Shown one piece after another: positions 9,441 to 18,138 of a DNA stretch of 64,000 nucleotides (the stretch's first letter is position 1; each line of letters opens with the position of its first letter). The position numbers and the translations under genes were made by a program. Origin of the DNA: Phycisphaerae bacterium (GTDB lineage Bacteria; Planctomycetota; Phycisphaerae; Tepidisphaerales; Tepidisphaeraceae); assembly GCA_025924315.1 (NCBI GenBank), contig JAICIO010000002.1, forward strand, positions 1 to 64,000, given 5' to 3'. The notes beneath the pieces were generated by a model that had not been told where the DNA came from, did not search any database, and saw only the letters and a list, made by a program, of their open reading frames with translations.

Positions 9441-10958
9441 CTATTTCGCGTTCGTTGCATTTTCCGCGTCCCAACCACCGCCGAGCGCTTTGTATAGCGC
9501 CACGAGATTCGACGATACCGCGGCGTCGCTTTGCACCAGTTGGTCTTCGGATGCGAACAGCGCCGCCTGCGCATCCAGCACATTCAGGAAGTCGACCAGC
9601 CCGCGGTTGTAGAGTTGCGTGGCCAGGTCGACCGCGCGCTGGTTCGCATTCACGGCGTTCGTCAGCTCGACGCGGCGGGATTGCTCGCGGTCGTAGGCAA
9701 TCAGCGCATCTTCCACTTCCTCCATCGACTGCAGGATCACGCCTTGATACTGATACAGCGCCTGGCGCGTCAGCGCATTCTGCAAGCCGACGTTTGATCG
9801 CACGCGGTAACCGTTAAACGCGCTCCAGGAAATTCCCGGTCCGATCGACCAGAACGTACTGCCTGCGTCGAAGAAATGGCTCGCCTTCTGGCTCTCCTGG
9901 CCGATCGAGCCGTTGAGCGTGAACTTCGGGAAGTAATCGGATGTCGCTTCGCCGATGCGGGCGGTGGCCGCGGCGAGCTGGCGCTCGGCGCGGCGAATAT
10001 CCGGCCGGCGGCGCAGGAGATCCGACGGCAACCCCATCGGCACATCCGGTACGACCGCGGGAATGTTCGCTGCCGGAGCCAACCGCGCTGTCAGCGCGTT
10101 TGGCTCCTGGGCAAGCAGCACGCTCAGCCGATGGATCGACTGGCGAATGGATGCTTCCAGCGTCGGAATCGTCGCAGCGGTCGCGGCCACCTGCGCCTGC
10201 TGTCGTGCAACATCCAGTTCGCTGATCAGCCCCGCCTTGAAGCGCGACCTCGTCAGCTCCAGCGTCTGCTTCTGCGCGTCAAGGTTCTTCGTCGCCACCT
10301 GAAGCTGACGTTGCGAGCTGCGCAGCTCGATGTAATCTCGCCCAATCTCGCCCATCAGGCTGACGAGCACGTCGCGGCGATCTTCGACCGCGGCCTGGAT
10401 GTCAGCATTGGCCGCCTCGACCGCGCGGCGCGTTCCGCCGAAGACATCGAGCTCCCACGTCGCATCAAATCCGCCCTGGTACAAATCGCTGTCGCGATTG
10501 CCGATGCCGAAGCTTGCGCCCGTTGCCTGACCCGATCCGATCGAAAACGCATTGAGGCTGTTACGGTTGTGCGAATACGACGCACGCGCATCCACTTGCG
10601 GGTAGTAATCGGACGTAACAATACCGCGCTGATAGCGCGCCTGCCGCAAGCGTTCCGTCGCCACCTTCAGGTCGAGATTCGACTTCTGCGCATCGACCAT
10701 CAGCTGATCGAGCACCGGATCGTCAAAGCTGCGCCACCATTCAGCCAGGTTCACCGGCTGACTGGCAGGCGTGGCCGCCTGAGTCGTCGGCTGCGTCGAT
10801 GACATTTGCGTGACCGCGGGCTGAGTGGCCGAAGGAAGCGGCTCGCTGAAAGTGGCCGGTGTTTCAATTTCCGGCTGTTTGTAGTTCGGGCCGACGGTGC
10901 AGCCCGCGACGACGAGGCCGCCACTGACTGACAAGATTCCGAGAGAGCGAAAGTTCAT
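9441..10958 (-). CDS. NodT/TolC-family outer-membrane efflux lipoprotein
   Basis: Start ATG at 10958 has an AGGA ribosome site seven bases upstream and opens a lipoprotein signal with lipobox VAGC (Cys20), followed by 'TVGPNYKQP', the hallmark of RND/ABC outer-membrane factors. About 505 residues, normal for the family. Two outer_efflux repeats are visible, with the helical coiled regions 'AQKQTLELTRSRFKAGLISELDVARQ' type (described by position about 220-260 and 430-480). It forms the trimeric outer-membrane channel of a tripartite exporter. It is the last gene of the TetR-permease-ATPase-adaptor operon and starts 17 bases after the adaptor stop. Confidence 0.93.
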   Translation of the reverse strand: MNFRSLGILSVSGGLVVAGCTVGPNYKQPEIETPATFSEPLPSATQPAVTQMSSTQPTTQAATPASQPVNLAEWWRSFDDPVLDQLMVDAQKSNLDLKVATERLRQARYQRGIVTSDYYPQVDARASYSHNRNSLNAFSIGSGQATGASFGIGNRDSDLYQGGFDATWELDVFGGTRRAVEAANADIQAAVEDRRDVLVSLMGEIGRDYIELRSSQRQLQVATKNLDAQKQTLELTRSRFKAGLISELDVARQQAQVAATAATIPTLEASIRQSIHRLSVLLAQEPNALTARLAPAANIPAVVPDVPMGLPSDLLRRRPDIRRAERQLAAATARIGEATSDYFPKFTLNGSIGQESQKASHFFDAGSTFWSIGPGISWSAFNGYRVRSNVGLQNALTRQALYQYQGVILQSMEEVEDALIAYDREQSRRVELTNAVNANQRAVDLATQLYNRGLVDFLNVLDAQAALFASEDQLVQSDAAVSSNLVALYKALGGGWDAENATNAK

Positions 10959-10974
10959 TAGCATTTCCTGCAAA

Positions 10975-12057
10975 TCACTGCGTTTGCGTCGCGACACTCG
11001 ATCCGACGCGCGCCGTCGGCGCTTCGATGAAAACATCCATCTGCTGCCCGACGTATACCGGCAACGCGCCATGATTGAAACTATAGAGCACCTGCAGCAC
11101 GCGGGTATCGACGCGCTCGGTGCTGTCGCCCGTGAGCGAACGCTTTGGAATAACGTAGGGCTCCACCCGCACAAACTTCAAGTTCGTCCACAATTCGGCG
11201 TTGCCACGCAGATACGCGCGGGCGGGCTGATCGCTCTTCAATCGCCACGCATCGTTCTCGTCGATATCCACGCGAACGTTCAGCGTGTCGACGTTCCCGA
11301 GCAGAATGAGCGGCTGCGCGAGCACGCCGGTTTGTGCGAATTCACCGAGGCGAATCTTCAATTGCATGATCTGCCCCGCCACCGGCGCGTGCACCGTGCG
11401 GCGATCGATTTCGGTCTGCGTGGCCTGAAGTTGTGCTTCCGCGGCGGCGACGTCGGCTTTCGCGATCTCGATGTCCGGTTTCCACGATCCTGCTTTCAGC
11501 AGCGCAAGCTCCCCCTCAGCCTGTTTGAACCGCGCGTCGGCGGCGTCCACCGCAAATTTCTTACGGTTTACATCCTCGGCGCTGACCGCCCGCTTGTCGG
11601 GCACGCTTTGCCACGTCTCGAGCTGATCTTTCGCATCCGCGAGCAGCGATTTCGCCTCCGCGACCTTCGCCTCGGCCGGCGGGATATCTTCCGGACGCGG
11701 TAGATTTTCGAGTCGCGTCAGTTTCTGCTTCGCCGATTCGAGCGCGCTCTTCCGCACGATCATCTCCGCCTGCAAATCGCGATCGTCGACTTTGAACAGC
11801 GGATCGCCCGCCTTTACGTTGTCGCCGACCTTCACGTACAGATCCGTCACGACGCCCGGCACGACGGTTCCGATGGCGATGTTCTCCGTGCTTGCTTCGA
11901 CGATGCCCGCGCCGGCGATGTACGACTGAAACGGCGCGTGCGCCGGCTCCGCGAGCGGCTGCGACGCTGGCACCGGTTTCGCCCCCGCCTTCACAAATAA
12001 AATCGCCCACAACACGCCCGCGATCGCGAGCACGGGGAGGATGATTTTGGTGAACAT
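10975..12057 (-). CDS. HlyD-family periplasmic adaptor (DevB-like)
   Basis: Start ATG at 12057 begins 'MFTKIILPVLAIAGVLWAIL', an uncleaved N-terminal anchor; longer in-frame starts would read into a palindromic repeat and are rejected. About 360 residues. The lipoyl/barrel-sandwich halves are 'GIVEASTENIAIGTVVPGVV' near 60-85 and 'VHAPVAGQIMQLKIRLGE' near 240, separated by a coiled-coil hairpin of about 130 residues. A beta-barrel domain follows, with 'LLGNVDTLNVRVDIDEND'. It bridges the inner-membrane ABC pump and the outer-membrane factor. It sits between the ATPase and NodT genes. Confidence 0.9.
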   Translation of the reverse strand: MFTKIILPVLAIAGVLWAILFVKAGAKPVPASQPLAEPAHAPFQSYIAGAGIVEASTENIAIGTVVPGVVTDLYVKVGDNVKAGDPLFKVDDRDLQAEMIVRKSALESAKQKLTRLENLPRPEDIPPAEAKVAEAKSLLADAKDQLETWQSVPDKRAVSAEDVNRKKFAVDAADARFKQAEGELALLKAGSWKPDIEIAKADVAAAEAQLQATQTEIDRRTVHAPVAGQIMQLKIRLGEFAQTGVLAQPLILLGNVDTLNVRVDIDENDAWRLKSDQPARAYLRGNAELWTNLKFVRVEPYVIPKRSLTGDSTERVDTRVLQVLYSFNHGALPVYVGQQMDVFIEAPTARVGSSVATQTQ

Positions 12058-12092
12058 GGTCTGCCTCTGCTCTTTCGTTGGCTTCTTCCTCC

Positions 12093-12173
12093 TTGTAGGG
12101 TCCGCTTCAGCGGACCGGTTATTCATCGTGCGTCAGAAAAGAAATAACCGGTCCGCTGAAGCGGACCCTACAA
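12093..12173. repeat. REPIN-like element, copy 1 (family A)
   Basis: Two 30-base arms (12093-12122 and 12144-12173) are perfect reverse complements around a 21-base loop. Each arm contains its own hairpin, GTCCGCTTCAGCGGAC. A second copy lies at 19594-19668 with the same arms and the same loop length but a different loop sequence. It interrupts the efflux operon between the ATPase and adaptor genes. Confidence 0.92.
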
Positions 12174-12181
12174 GGGGCGAA

Positions 12182-12907
12182 TTAGTTTTCGACAAAGTCT
12201 CGAACCTTCTCCGTAACCTCAACAATCCGCCCGTCGTCCATCTTCGCGATGCGGTCGGCGAACTCGAAAATTCGCGAATCGTGCGTGACGATCACCAGCG
12301 CCCGATCGGGTCCCACCGCCACCTCACGCATCAACTCCATCACGCGATGACCCGTCTCATGATCGAGCGCACTCGTCGGCTCGTCGCACACGATCAGCCG
12401 CGGGCTGTGAACCAGCGCGCGAGCGATCGCGACGCGTTGCTGCTGTCCGCCGGAAAGTTGTTTCGGCAATGAATGCAGTCGATCGCCGAGACCGACGCGG
12501 CTGAGTGCTTCGCCCGCGCGATCGAGCGCTTCGACACGCGACGAGCCGTTGATCAGCATCGGCACCGCGACGTTCTCGGCCGCCGTCAGCGTCGGCAGCA
12601 GGTTAAACGCCTGAAACACAAATCCGATGTTCTCCCCACGAAACCGCGTGCGCTCGCCTGGACGCATCTTCTGAAAATCGCGACCGAACACCGTGCACTC
12701 TCCGCCGTCGCGATCGAGAATTCCCGCGACCACGCTGATCAGCGTCGTCTTTCCGCATCCGCTCGGCCCGACGAGCATCATTAGCTCGCCGTGTTTCACG
12801 GTCAGATCGATCCCGCGCAGCGCGGTGACTTTCGTTCCGCCGGTGTCGTACGTCTTCGTCACGCCGCGGCAATCCACCGCGAGGTTGTTTTCGGTCTCGA
12901 TGCTCAT
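12182..12907 (-). CDS. ABC exporter ATP-binding protein (DevA/MacB-like)
   Basis: The product has 241 residues: Walker A 'GPSGCGKTT' near 47-55, Q-loop 'FVFQAFNLLP', signature 'LSGGQQQR' near 150, Walker B 'LIVCDEPTSALD' near 170 and H-loop 'VIVTHD' near 207. This is the LolD/MacB/DevA class that powers mechanotransmission-type exporters. It begins five bases after the permease stop and drives the FtsX-like permease upstream in the operon. Confidence 0.93.
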   Translation of the reverse strand: MSIETENNLAVDCRGVTKTYDTGGTKVTALRGIDLTVKHGELMMLVGPSGCGKTTLISVVAGILDRDGGECTVFGRDFQKMRPGERTRFRGENIGFVFQAFNLLPTLTAAENVAVPMLINGSSRVEALDRAGEALSRVGLGDRLHSLPKQLSGGQQQRVAIARALVHSPRLIVCDEPTSALDHETGHRVMELMREVAVGPDRALVIVTHDSRIFEFADRIAKMDDGRIVEVTEKVRDFVEN

Positions 12908-12912
12908 CTCAA

Positions 12913-14091
12913 TCAGCTCTTAAACACGATCGCCGGTTCGAGCGCCATGACCTTTCGAATGCTGACCAGCGCCGATAGCACGCAGATCATCACCACCGCG
13001 CCGGCGGTGAAGATCAGCAGTTGCCACGGCAAGAGAAACGCCAGTTCGCTCTTCTGCGTGAAATACCCAAACAGCGTCGCCGCGCCGACGCCGAGCCCAT
13101 ATCCAATGATTCCGACGAGCAGCGACTGCAAAAGAATCATCCGCAGAAGCATCCAGTTTCCCGCGCCCATTGCCTTGAGCGCGCCGAAGTGTTTCAGGTT
13201 TTCCAGCGTGAAACTGTGAAACGTCTGCCCCGCGATCGCCGTGCCGACGATGAACCCCAGCACCACCGCGATGCCGAAGTTGATCGGAATGCCGGTGTAC
13301 TTCATGAAGTACATGAACGTTTTCTTTTTGAAGTTCTCGCGCGTGTAGGCGGCGAGATGGGTCGTCTGCTCGATGCGCTGCGCGACACAGGTCGGATCAA
13401 CCGCGCGGTCGGTCTTCACGAGCACGAACGAGAGCAGTTTGCGCTCTTTCGGCGCGAACAGCGTCGCCCGCGAATAGGTTGTGTAGACGATCGGCTGCGA
13501 TTGAAACGTCCGTGAGCTGCGGCAGATGCCGACGACGATCGCGCGGTGGTCGTTCAGTTCCAGTGCATCACCGACTTTGAGTGGCACCGCGACGGCGCCC
13601 GGCTTGGGATTGCCTTCGAGATCTGAATCGATGTGCGCGAGTTTTCCATTCGCGCCGTTCTCATCGACGATCACGGCATCCGCGCGACGAAGATCCGCGA
13701 GTTTGCCGACCACCATCTCCGGCGGGCCACCGATCAGCGTCGCGTCGTCGAGCCCCAGTACATTGCACGTCTGGAAATTCCCGTTGTCGAGTCGCGCCTT
13801 GAGGAGCCCCTTGTAAAGCGGAACCGCCCACTCCACACCTTCGATGCCGCGGACGCGGTACAGCACGGTGTCCTGCAGCGGTTTGATGTCGTCGATGAAC
13901 TGCACCTTCGGATCCATTACCCAGACGTCCGGCTGTGCAAGATCGGTGATCGCGCCGTACGTCCGCGACATCAGGCCGATGAAAATCGCGAGCTGCTGCG
14001 TGATGAGCAGCGACGCGAAGGTCAGGCCCATAATGATCCCGAGGTATTTCGCCCGATCCCCCGTGAGCATTTTCAGTGCGACCCAGTTCAT
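12913..14091 (-). CDS. ABC exporter permease (DevC-like, FtsX fold)
   Basis: The product has 392 residues: one N-terminal membrane helix (about 17-40), a periplasmic domain of about 220 residues, then three helices in the last 140 residues with the FtsX core phrase 'LKHFGALKAMGAGNWMLLRM'. The order and partners (TetR, DevC, DevA, HlyD, TolC) match the DevBCA type of ABC exporter, which in cyanobacteria moves glycolipids and in other bacteria toxic compounds. The ATG overlaps the TetR stop by four bases (ATGA), indicating translational coupling. Confidence 0.88.
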   Translation of the reverse strand: MNWVALKMLTGDRAKYLGIIMGLTFASLLITQQLAIFIGLMSRTYGAITDLAQPDVWVMDPKVQFIDDIKPLQDTVLYRVRGIEGVEWAVPLYKGLLKARLDNGNFQTCNVLGLDDATLIGGPPEMVVGKLADLRRADAVIVDENGANGKLAHIDSDLEGNPKPGAVAVPLKVGDALELNDHRAIVVGICRSSRTFQSQPIVYTTYSRATLFAPKERKLLSFVLVKTDRAVDPTCVAQRIEQTTHLAAYTRENFKKKTFMYFMKYTGIPINFGIAVVLGFIVGTAIAGQTFHSFTLENLKHFGALKAMGAGNWMLLRMILLQSLLVGIIGYGLGVGAATLFGYFTQKSELAFLLPWQLLIFTAGAVVMICVLSALVSIRKVMALEPAIVFKS

Positions 14092-14735
14092 GACGCGCTC
14101 ACGTCTTTCATTTCTCGTAATCCCGCGAGGCAGAATCGCGTGATGTGCTGCGCGAGGTTTTCAATTTCGTTCATGTCGTACACGACGTCGGGAAACATGC
14201 GATCGAGCGCGGGACGGCACACGTGATAAAAAACGATCTGCCCGACGACGCTCGCGGCGGCGTGACGAAGCTGTGTTTCGGTTGCATCGGGTCCGAGGAT
14301 TTCGCCCACGATGCCGAGCAGGCGATCGCGCATCGGACGCATGTTTTCGCGAACGCGCTCGTCGAGCGCGGGCGTTGGATCGGCCATCTCGCGCGCGATC
14401 AACTTGCCGAACCAGGACGATTTACCCGTGTCGAGGATTCGAAGGAGAAACGATCTGATGAACGCCGCCAACCGCTCCTCGACGCTGGAGTCCGGCGAAG
14501 TGCCGAGCGTCGGCGGGTATTGCTCCATCGCCTGGCCAAACCAGAAGCGAAGGGTCTCGGAGTAGAGCCGTTCCTTGTCGCCGAAGTGGTAGTTGACGGC
14601 GGCGATATTGGCGTCGGCGCGCGCGCAGATCTCACGAACGGTGGCGTTGCGAAAGCCACGCTCAGAAAAAATCTCCCCCGCCGCTTCCAAGAGCCGCCGA
14701 CGCGTTTCCAAGTTGATTGAGCCGTCATCGTGCAT
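14088..14735 (-). CDS. TetR/AcrR-family transcriptional regulator
   Basis: The product has 215 residues. The N-terminal helix-turn-helix runs from 'TRRRLLEAAGEIFSERGF' through 'ATVREICARADANIAAVNYHFGDKERLY' (residues about 11-62). The C-terminal part, with 'FGKLIAREMADPTPAL', resembles the CecR/DUF1956 ligand domain found on regulators of multidrug exporters. It is the first gene of the exporter operon. A perfect inverted repeat sits seven bases upstream of its start, so autorepression is likely. Confidence 0.92.
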   Translation of the reverse strand: MHDDGSINLETRRRLLEAAGEIFSERGFRNATVREICARADANIAAVNYHFGDKERLYSETLRFWFGQAMEQYPPTLGTSPDSSVEERLAAFIRSFLLRILDTGKSSWFGKLIAREMADPTPALDERVRENMRPMRDRLLGIVGEILGPDATETQLRHAAASVVGQIVFYHVCRPALDRMFPDVVYDMNEIENLAQHITRFCLAGLREMKDVSAS

Positions 14736-14741
14736 TGAAAC

Positions 14742-14761
14742 AACAGATTAAAACATCTGTT
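14742..14761. promoter_or_regulatory. candidate TetR operator
   Basis: AACAGAT (14742-14748) and ATCTGTT (14755-14761) are perfect inverted repeats separated by TAAAAC. The site is immediately upstream of the TetR gene and between it and the divergent amidohydrolase gene. A related palindrome, ACAGATCTGT, lies at 14874-14883 just inside the divergent gene. Confidence 0.75.
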
Positions 14762-14865
14762 TTAATTTTGCAACAGGTTGTGTTCTGCCGCCGGGGATTT
14801 TCTCCTAGCCCTTGTAAAAACAAGCGTTATCATCTGCACGCGGGCCACTTCGCTGGTTTTTTCTG

Positions 14866-17800
14866 ATGAAAAGACAGATCTGTTTTGTGATCCTTCTGAC
14901 CGCGTGGACGCTGTCGCTTCGCGCCGATCCGCCGGCGTCGACGACGCCACCACAGGGCTTGCGGCAGAACACCCCGCAGCTGCATGCGATCGTCCATGCG
15001 CATGTGATTCCCGGACCGGGCCAATCGATCGACGACGCGACGATCATCATCCGCGACGGCGTGATCGAATCGGTCGGCGCAAAACTCCCCGCCCCGCCGG
15101 ATGCGCGCGTATCCGACCTCGCCGGCAAGACGGTCTATGCCGGCCTCATCGACGCCTACAGCGAACTACCCGCCGACGCGGTGAAGAACGATCCCGCCGC
15201 GACGAGCGGCGCGAAATATTGGAACAGTGGTGTCACGCCACAGCTCAGCGTCGCGCGGCTTTACAAACCCGACAACGGTTTGAGCGCGTCGTTCCGAGCG
15301 CAAGGCATCACCGCGCGCCTCGTGGCGCCGCCGACCGGAATCATCAAAGGCACAAGCGCCGTCGTCAGCTGCGGCGATGATTCCGCCTCGCGCGCGATCC
15401 TGAAAGACGTCGCCGCCCTTCACGTGAAGCTCATGCCTGAGGCGACGGACGATGACGAGTACCCGAATTCGCCGATGGGCGCGGTCGCGCTCGTCCGCCA
15501 GGCCTTTTACGATGCGCAGTGGTATGCGAGCGCGATGGCCGCGTGGGAGAAAGATCGATCCCTCCCACGCCCGGAAGAAAATGCCGCTCTGGCGGCGCTC
15601 GTTGCGCAAACGACAAACAAACTGCCGGTGATCATCGATTCTCCCGACGACCTTTATGCGATGCGCGCGGATCGCATGGGCAAGGAATTCAAGCTCACGA
15701 CAATCCTGCATGGTTCAGGCGAGGAATATCGCCGCGTAAACGACATCGCGAAAACGGAGCGGCCGATCATCGTGCCGGTCAATTTTCCCAAGCCTCCGCT
15801 GGTCGCCACGCCCGAATCTGCCAACGCCGTCTCGCTCGAAGATCTGATGGACTGGGACATCGCGCCTGAAAACCCGGCGCGACTCGATCACGCCGGAATC
15901 AAATTCGCCCTTACCAGCGACGGGTTGAAGGATCGTGGAGCGTTTCTGACGAACGTCCGCAAAGCCGTCGCGCGAGGATTATCAAAGGAATCCGCCCTGC
16001 GTGCCCTCACGCAAACGCCCGCGGATTTACTGGGTGTTTCCAATCGTCTCGGCACGATCGAGCCGGGAAAGAGCGCGAATCTCGTCATCACGGATGGCGA
16101 TCTCTTCACGGAGAAAACGAAGGTTTTGGAGACGTGGGTCGATGGAAAGCGTTATGAGATTCTCCCCGCCCCGATTGTCGAGCCGCGCGGTCAGTGGAAA
16201 CTGACGATGGGTGAGCAGACGTACACGATCGACATCAAAGGCGAGCCCGCGAAGTTGAGTGGGAAGCTATCGAAGATTTCGACAACGACGACCACAACGA
16301 CGACCACAACGACGACCACAACGACAACGACAACTTCCGCGACGACGCAAGCGACCTCGAAGCCTTCTGAGGTTGAGCTGAACAATTTGAAGCTCAGCGA
16401 TGCGCTGGTGAGTTTTACGATCAAAGGTGAATCGATCGGGCGCGAAGGCATCGTGCAGGTGAGTGCGACGATCATTGATGATACGTGGACCGGCGCCGGG
16501 ATGGTCGGTGACGAGCGCCTCGTGGTGAATGCGACCCGATCAAAACAATACACACCCGACAAGGACGCGCCGGTCACGCGACCGGTGGCGACAACCGTGC
16601 CGGTTGTTCAACCGACCGGCACGGTAAATCCGCCGACGGAACAAGGCGGCGGTACGACCAAGGTTGTCGTGCCTGCGACCGGTCCGAGCGCGGTTGCTGA
16701 GGCGAAACCAGCCGCGACGAAGCCGACGAGCGCGCCTTCGACTCAGGCCGCGCTGTATCCGGTGAATTATCCGTTTGGTGATTTTGGCCGCACCACACCG
16801 CCGGCGCAAAAGGCGGTGCTGTTCACGCACGCGACGATCTGGACCTGCGGGCCGCAGAATGTTTTGCAGGATGCGTCTCTTCTCGTCGAGAACGGCAAGA
16901 TCACCGGCATCGGCGGAAAGATTTTGAATGTGCCGGAAGGCGTCGTCACGATCGACTGCACCGACAGGCACATTTCGCCGGGCATCATCGATTGCCATTC
17001 GCACATCGCCACCGATGGTGGGATCAACGAGTCGGGCCAGGCGATCACGGCCGAGGTGCGGATCAGCGATTTCATCGATCCGACCGACATCAACATTTAC
17101 CGCCAACTCGCCGGCGGAGTGACGACCTCGCACATCCTGCACGGCTCTGCGAACCCAATCGGCGGACAGGATCAGGTCATCAAAATGCGCTGGGGTGCGA
17201 ACGCGGAAGACATGAAATTCGCGGGCGCGCCGGCGGGGATCAAGTTCGCGCTCGGCGAGAACGTGAAGCAGAGCAACTGGGGCGAGAAATATACCAATCG
17301 ATATCCGCAGTCGCGCATGGGCGTCGAGCAACTCATCCGCGATGAGTTCAAGGCGGCGATGGACTATCACCGCAAGCAGATGATGTATGAAACGGATCCG
17401 ACCGGCATTCCGCCACGAAAAGACCTGGAGCTCGATGCCATCGTCGAGATTCTGCAGGGCAAGCGGATGATTCACTGCCACTGCTACCGGCAGGATGAAA
17501 TCCTGGCGCTGATCCGCGTGTGCGACGAGTTCAAGATTCACGTCGGCGACTTCCATCACGTGCTCGAGGGATACAAGATCGCCGACGAGATCTTGAAACA
17601 CGGTGCGGGCGTGACGACGTTCAGCGACTGGTTTGCCTTCAAGATGGAGGCGATCGACGCGATTCCATACAACGGCGCGATGATGTACAGCCGCGGGCTG
17701 ATCGTTTCGTTCAATTCGGACGATCCCGAACTGGCGCGACGTTTAAACCTCGAAGCCGCCAAGGCTGTGAAATACGGCGGAGTTCCGCCAGTCGAGGCGC

Positions 17801-18138
17801 TGAAGTTCGTCACGATTAACCCGGCCCGTCAGCTCGGGATCGACAAGCAGGTCGGCTCGCTTGAACCGGGTAAGGACGCGGACCTCGTGGTGTGGAGCGA
17901 ATCGCCGCTGTCGAATTTCACGCGATGCGAGCAAACGTGGATCGATGGGCGCAAATATTTCGATCGTCGTGAAGACAAGCAGATGGAGGAAGACCAGCGG
18001 AAAATGCGAACGAAGTTGATCAATCGCATTTTGCAATCCGGCGAGCCGATGGCGGAGCCGGATGATTCCACGGGGAAGAAGTTGTGGGCGACGGAGGATG
18101 TCTTTTGCGAGCACGGGGCCGAGGAGGTTGGGCAATGA
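14866..18138 (+). CDS. tandem amidohydrolase-domain protein, secreted
   Basis: The product has 1090 residues and an N-terminal signal peptide (about 1-21). Module 1 (about 40-450) has the amidohydrolase frame, with 'DGVIESVG' and 'LGTIEPGKSANLVITDGD', but the metal-binding H-x-H is replaced by 'GLIDAYSEL'. A Thr-only tract from an ACAACGACG microsatellite and a Pro/Thr linker (about 465-640) follow. Module 2 (about 645-1060) keeps 'GIIDCHSHI', 'RMIHCHCYRQDE', 'HHVLEGYKIADEI', 'NSDDPELARRL' and 'GSLEPGKDADLVVW', so it is likely an active metal-dependent hydrolase. The substrate is unknown. Its stop overlaps the start of the next amidohydrolase gene. The gene is divergent from the TetR operon and could share its operator. 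Confidence 0.88.
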   Translation: MKRQICFVILLTAWTLSLRADPPASTTPPQGLRQNTPQLHAIVHAHVIPGPGQSIDDATIIIRDGVIESVGAKLPAPPDARVSDLAGKTVYAGLIDAYSELPADAVKNDPAATSGAKYWNSGVTPQLSVARLYKPDNGLSASFRAQGITARLVAPPTGIIKGTSAVVSCGDDSASRAILKDVAALHVKLMPEATDDDEYPNSPMGAVALVRQAFYDAQWYASAMAAWEKDRSLPRPEENAALAALVAQTTNKLPVIIDSPDDLYAMRADRMGKEFKLTTILHGSGEEYRRVNDIAKTERPIIVPVNFPKPPLVATPESANAVSLEDLMDWDIAPENPARLDHAGIKFALTSDGLKDRGAFLTNVRKAVARGLSKESALRALTQTPADLLGVSNRLGTIEPGKSANLVITDGDLFTEKTKVLETWVDGKRYEILPAPIVEPRGQWKLTMGEQTYTIDIKGEPAKLSGKLSKISTTTTTTTTTTTTTTTTTTSATTQATSKPSEVELNNLKLSDALVSFTIKGESIGREGIVQVSATIIDDTWTGAGMVGDERLVVNATRSKQYTPDKDAPVTRPVATTVPVVQPTGTVNPPTEQGGGTTKVVVPATGPSAVAEAKPAATKPTSAPSTQAALYPVNYPFGDFGRTTPPAQKAVLFTHATIWTCGPQNVLQDASLLVENGKITGIGGKILNVPEGVVTIDCTDRHISPGIIDCHSHIATDGGINESGQAITAEVRISDFIDPTDINIYRQLAGGVTTSHILHGSANPIGGQDQVIKMRWGANAEDMKFAGAPAGIKFALGENVKQSNWGEKYTNRYPQSRMGVEQLIRDEFKAAMDYHRKQMMYETDPTGIPPRKDLELDAIVEILQGKRMIHCHCYRQDEILALIRVCDEFKIHVGDFHHVLEGYKIADEILKHGAGVTTFSDWFAFKMEAIDAIPYNGAMMYSRGLIVSFNSDDPELARRLNLEAAKAVKYGGVPPVEALKFVTINPARQLGIDKQVGSLEPGKDADLVVWSESPLSNFTRCEQTWIDGRKYFDRREDKQMEEDQRKMRTKLINRILQSGEPMAEPDDSTGKKLWATEDVFCEHGAEEVGQ

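Noticed and set aside
12058-12126. N-terminal extension of the HlyD-like adaptor
   Set aside because: It is the translation of a REPIN arm; ATG 12057 begins the membrane anchor.
18084-18134. Upstream in-frame start of the second amidohydrolase
   Set aside because: It lies inside the end of the first gene; ATG 18135 with GGAGG and ATGA overlap is far better.
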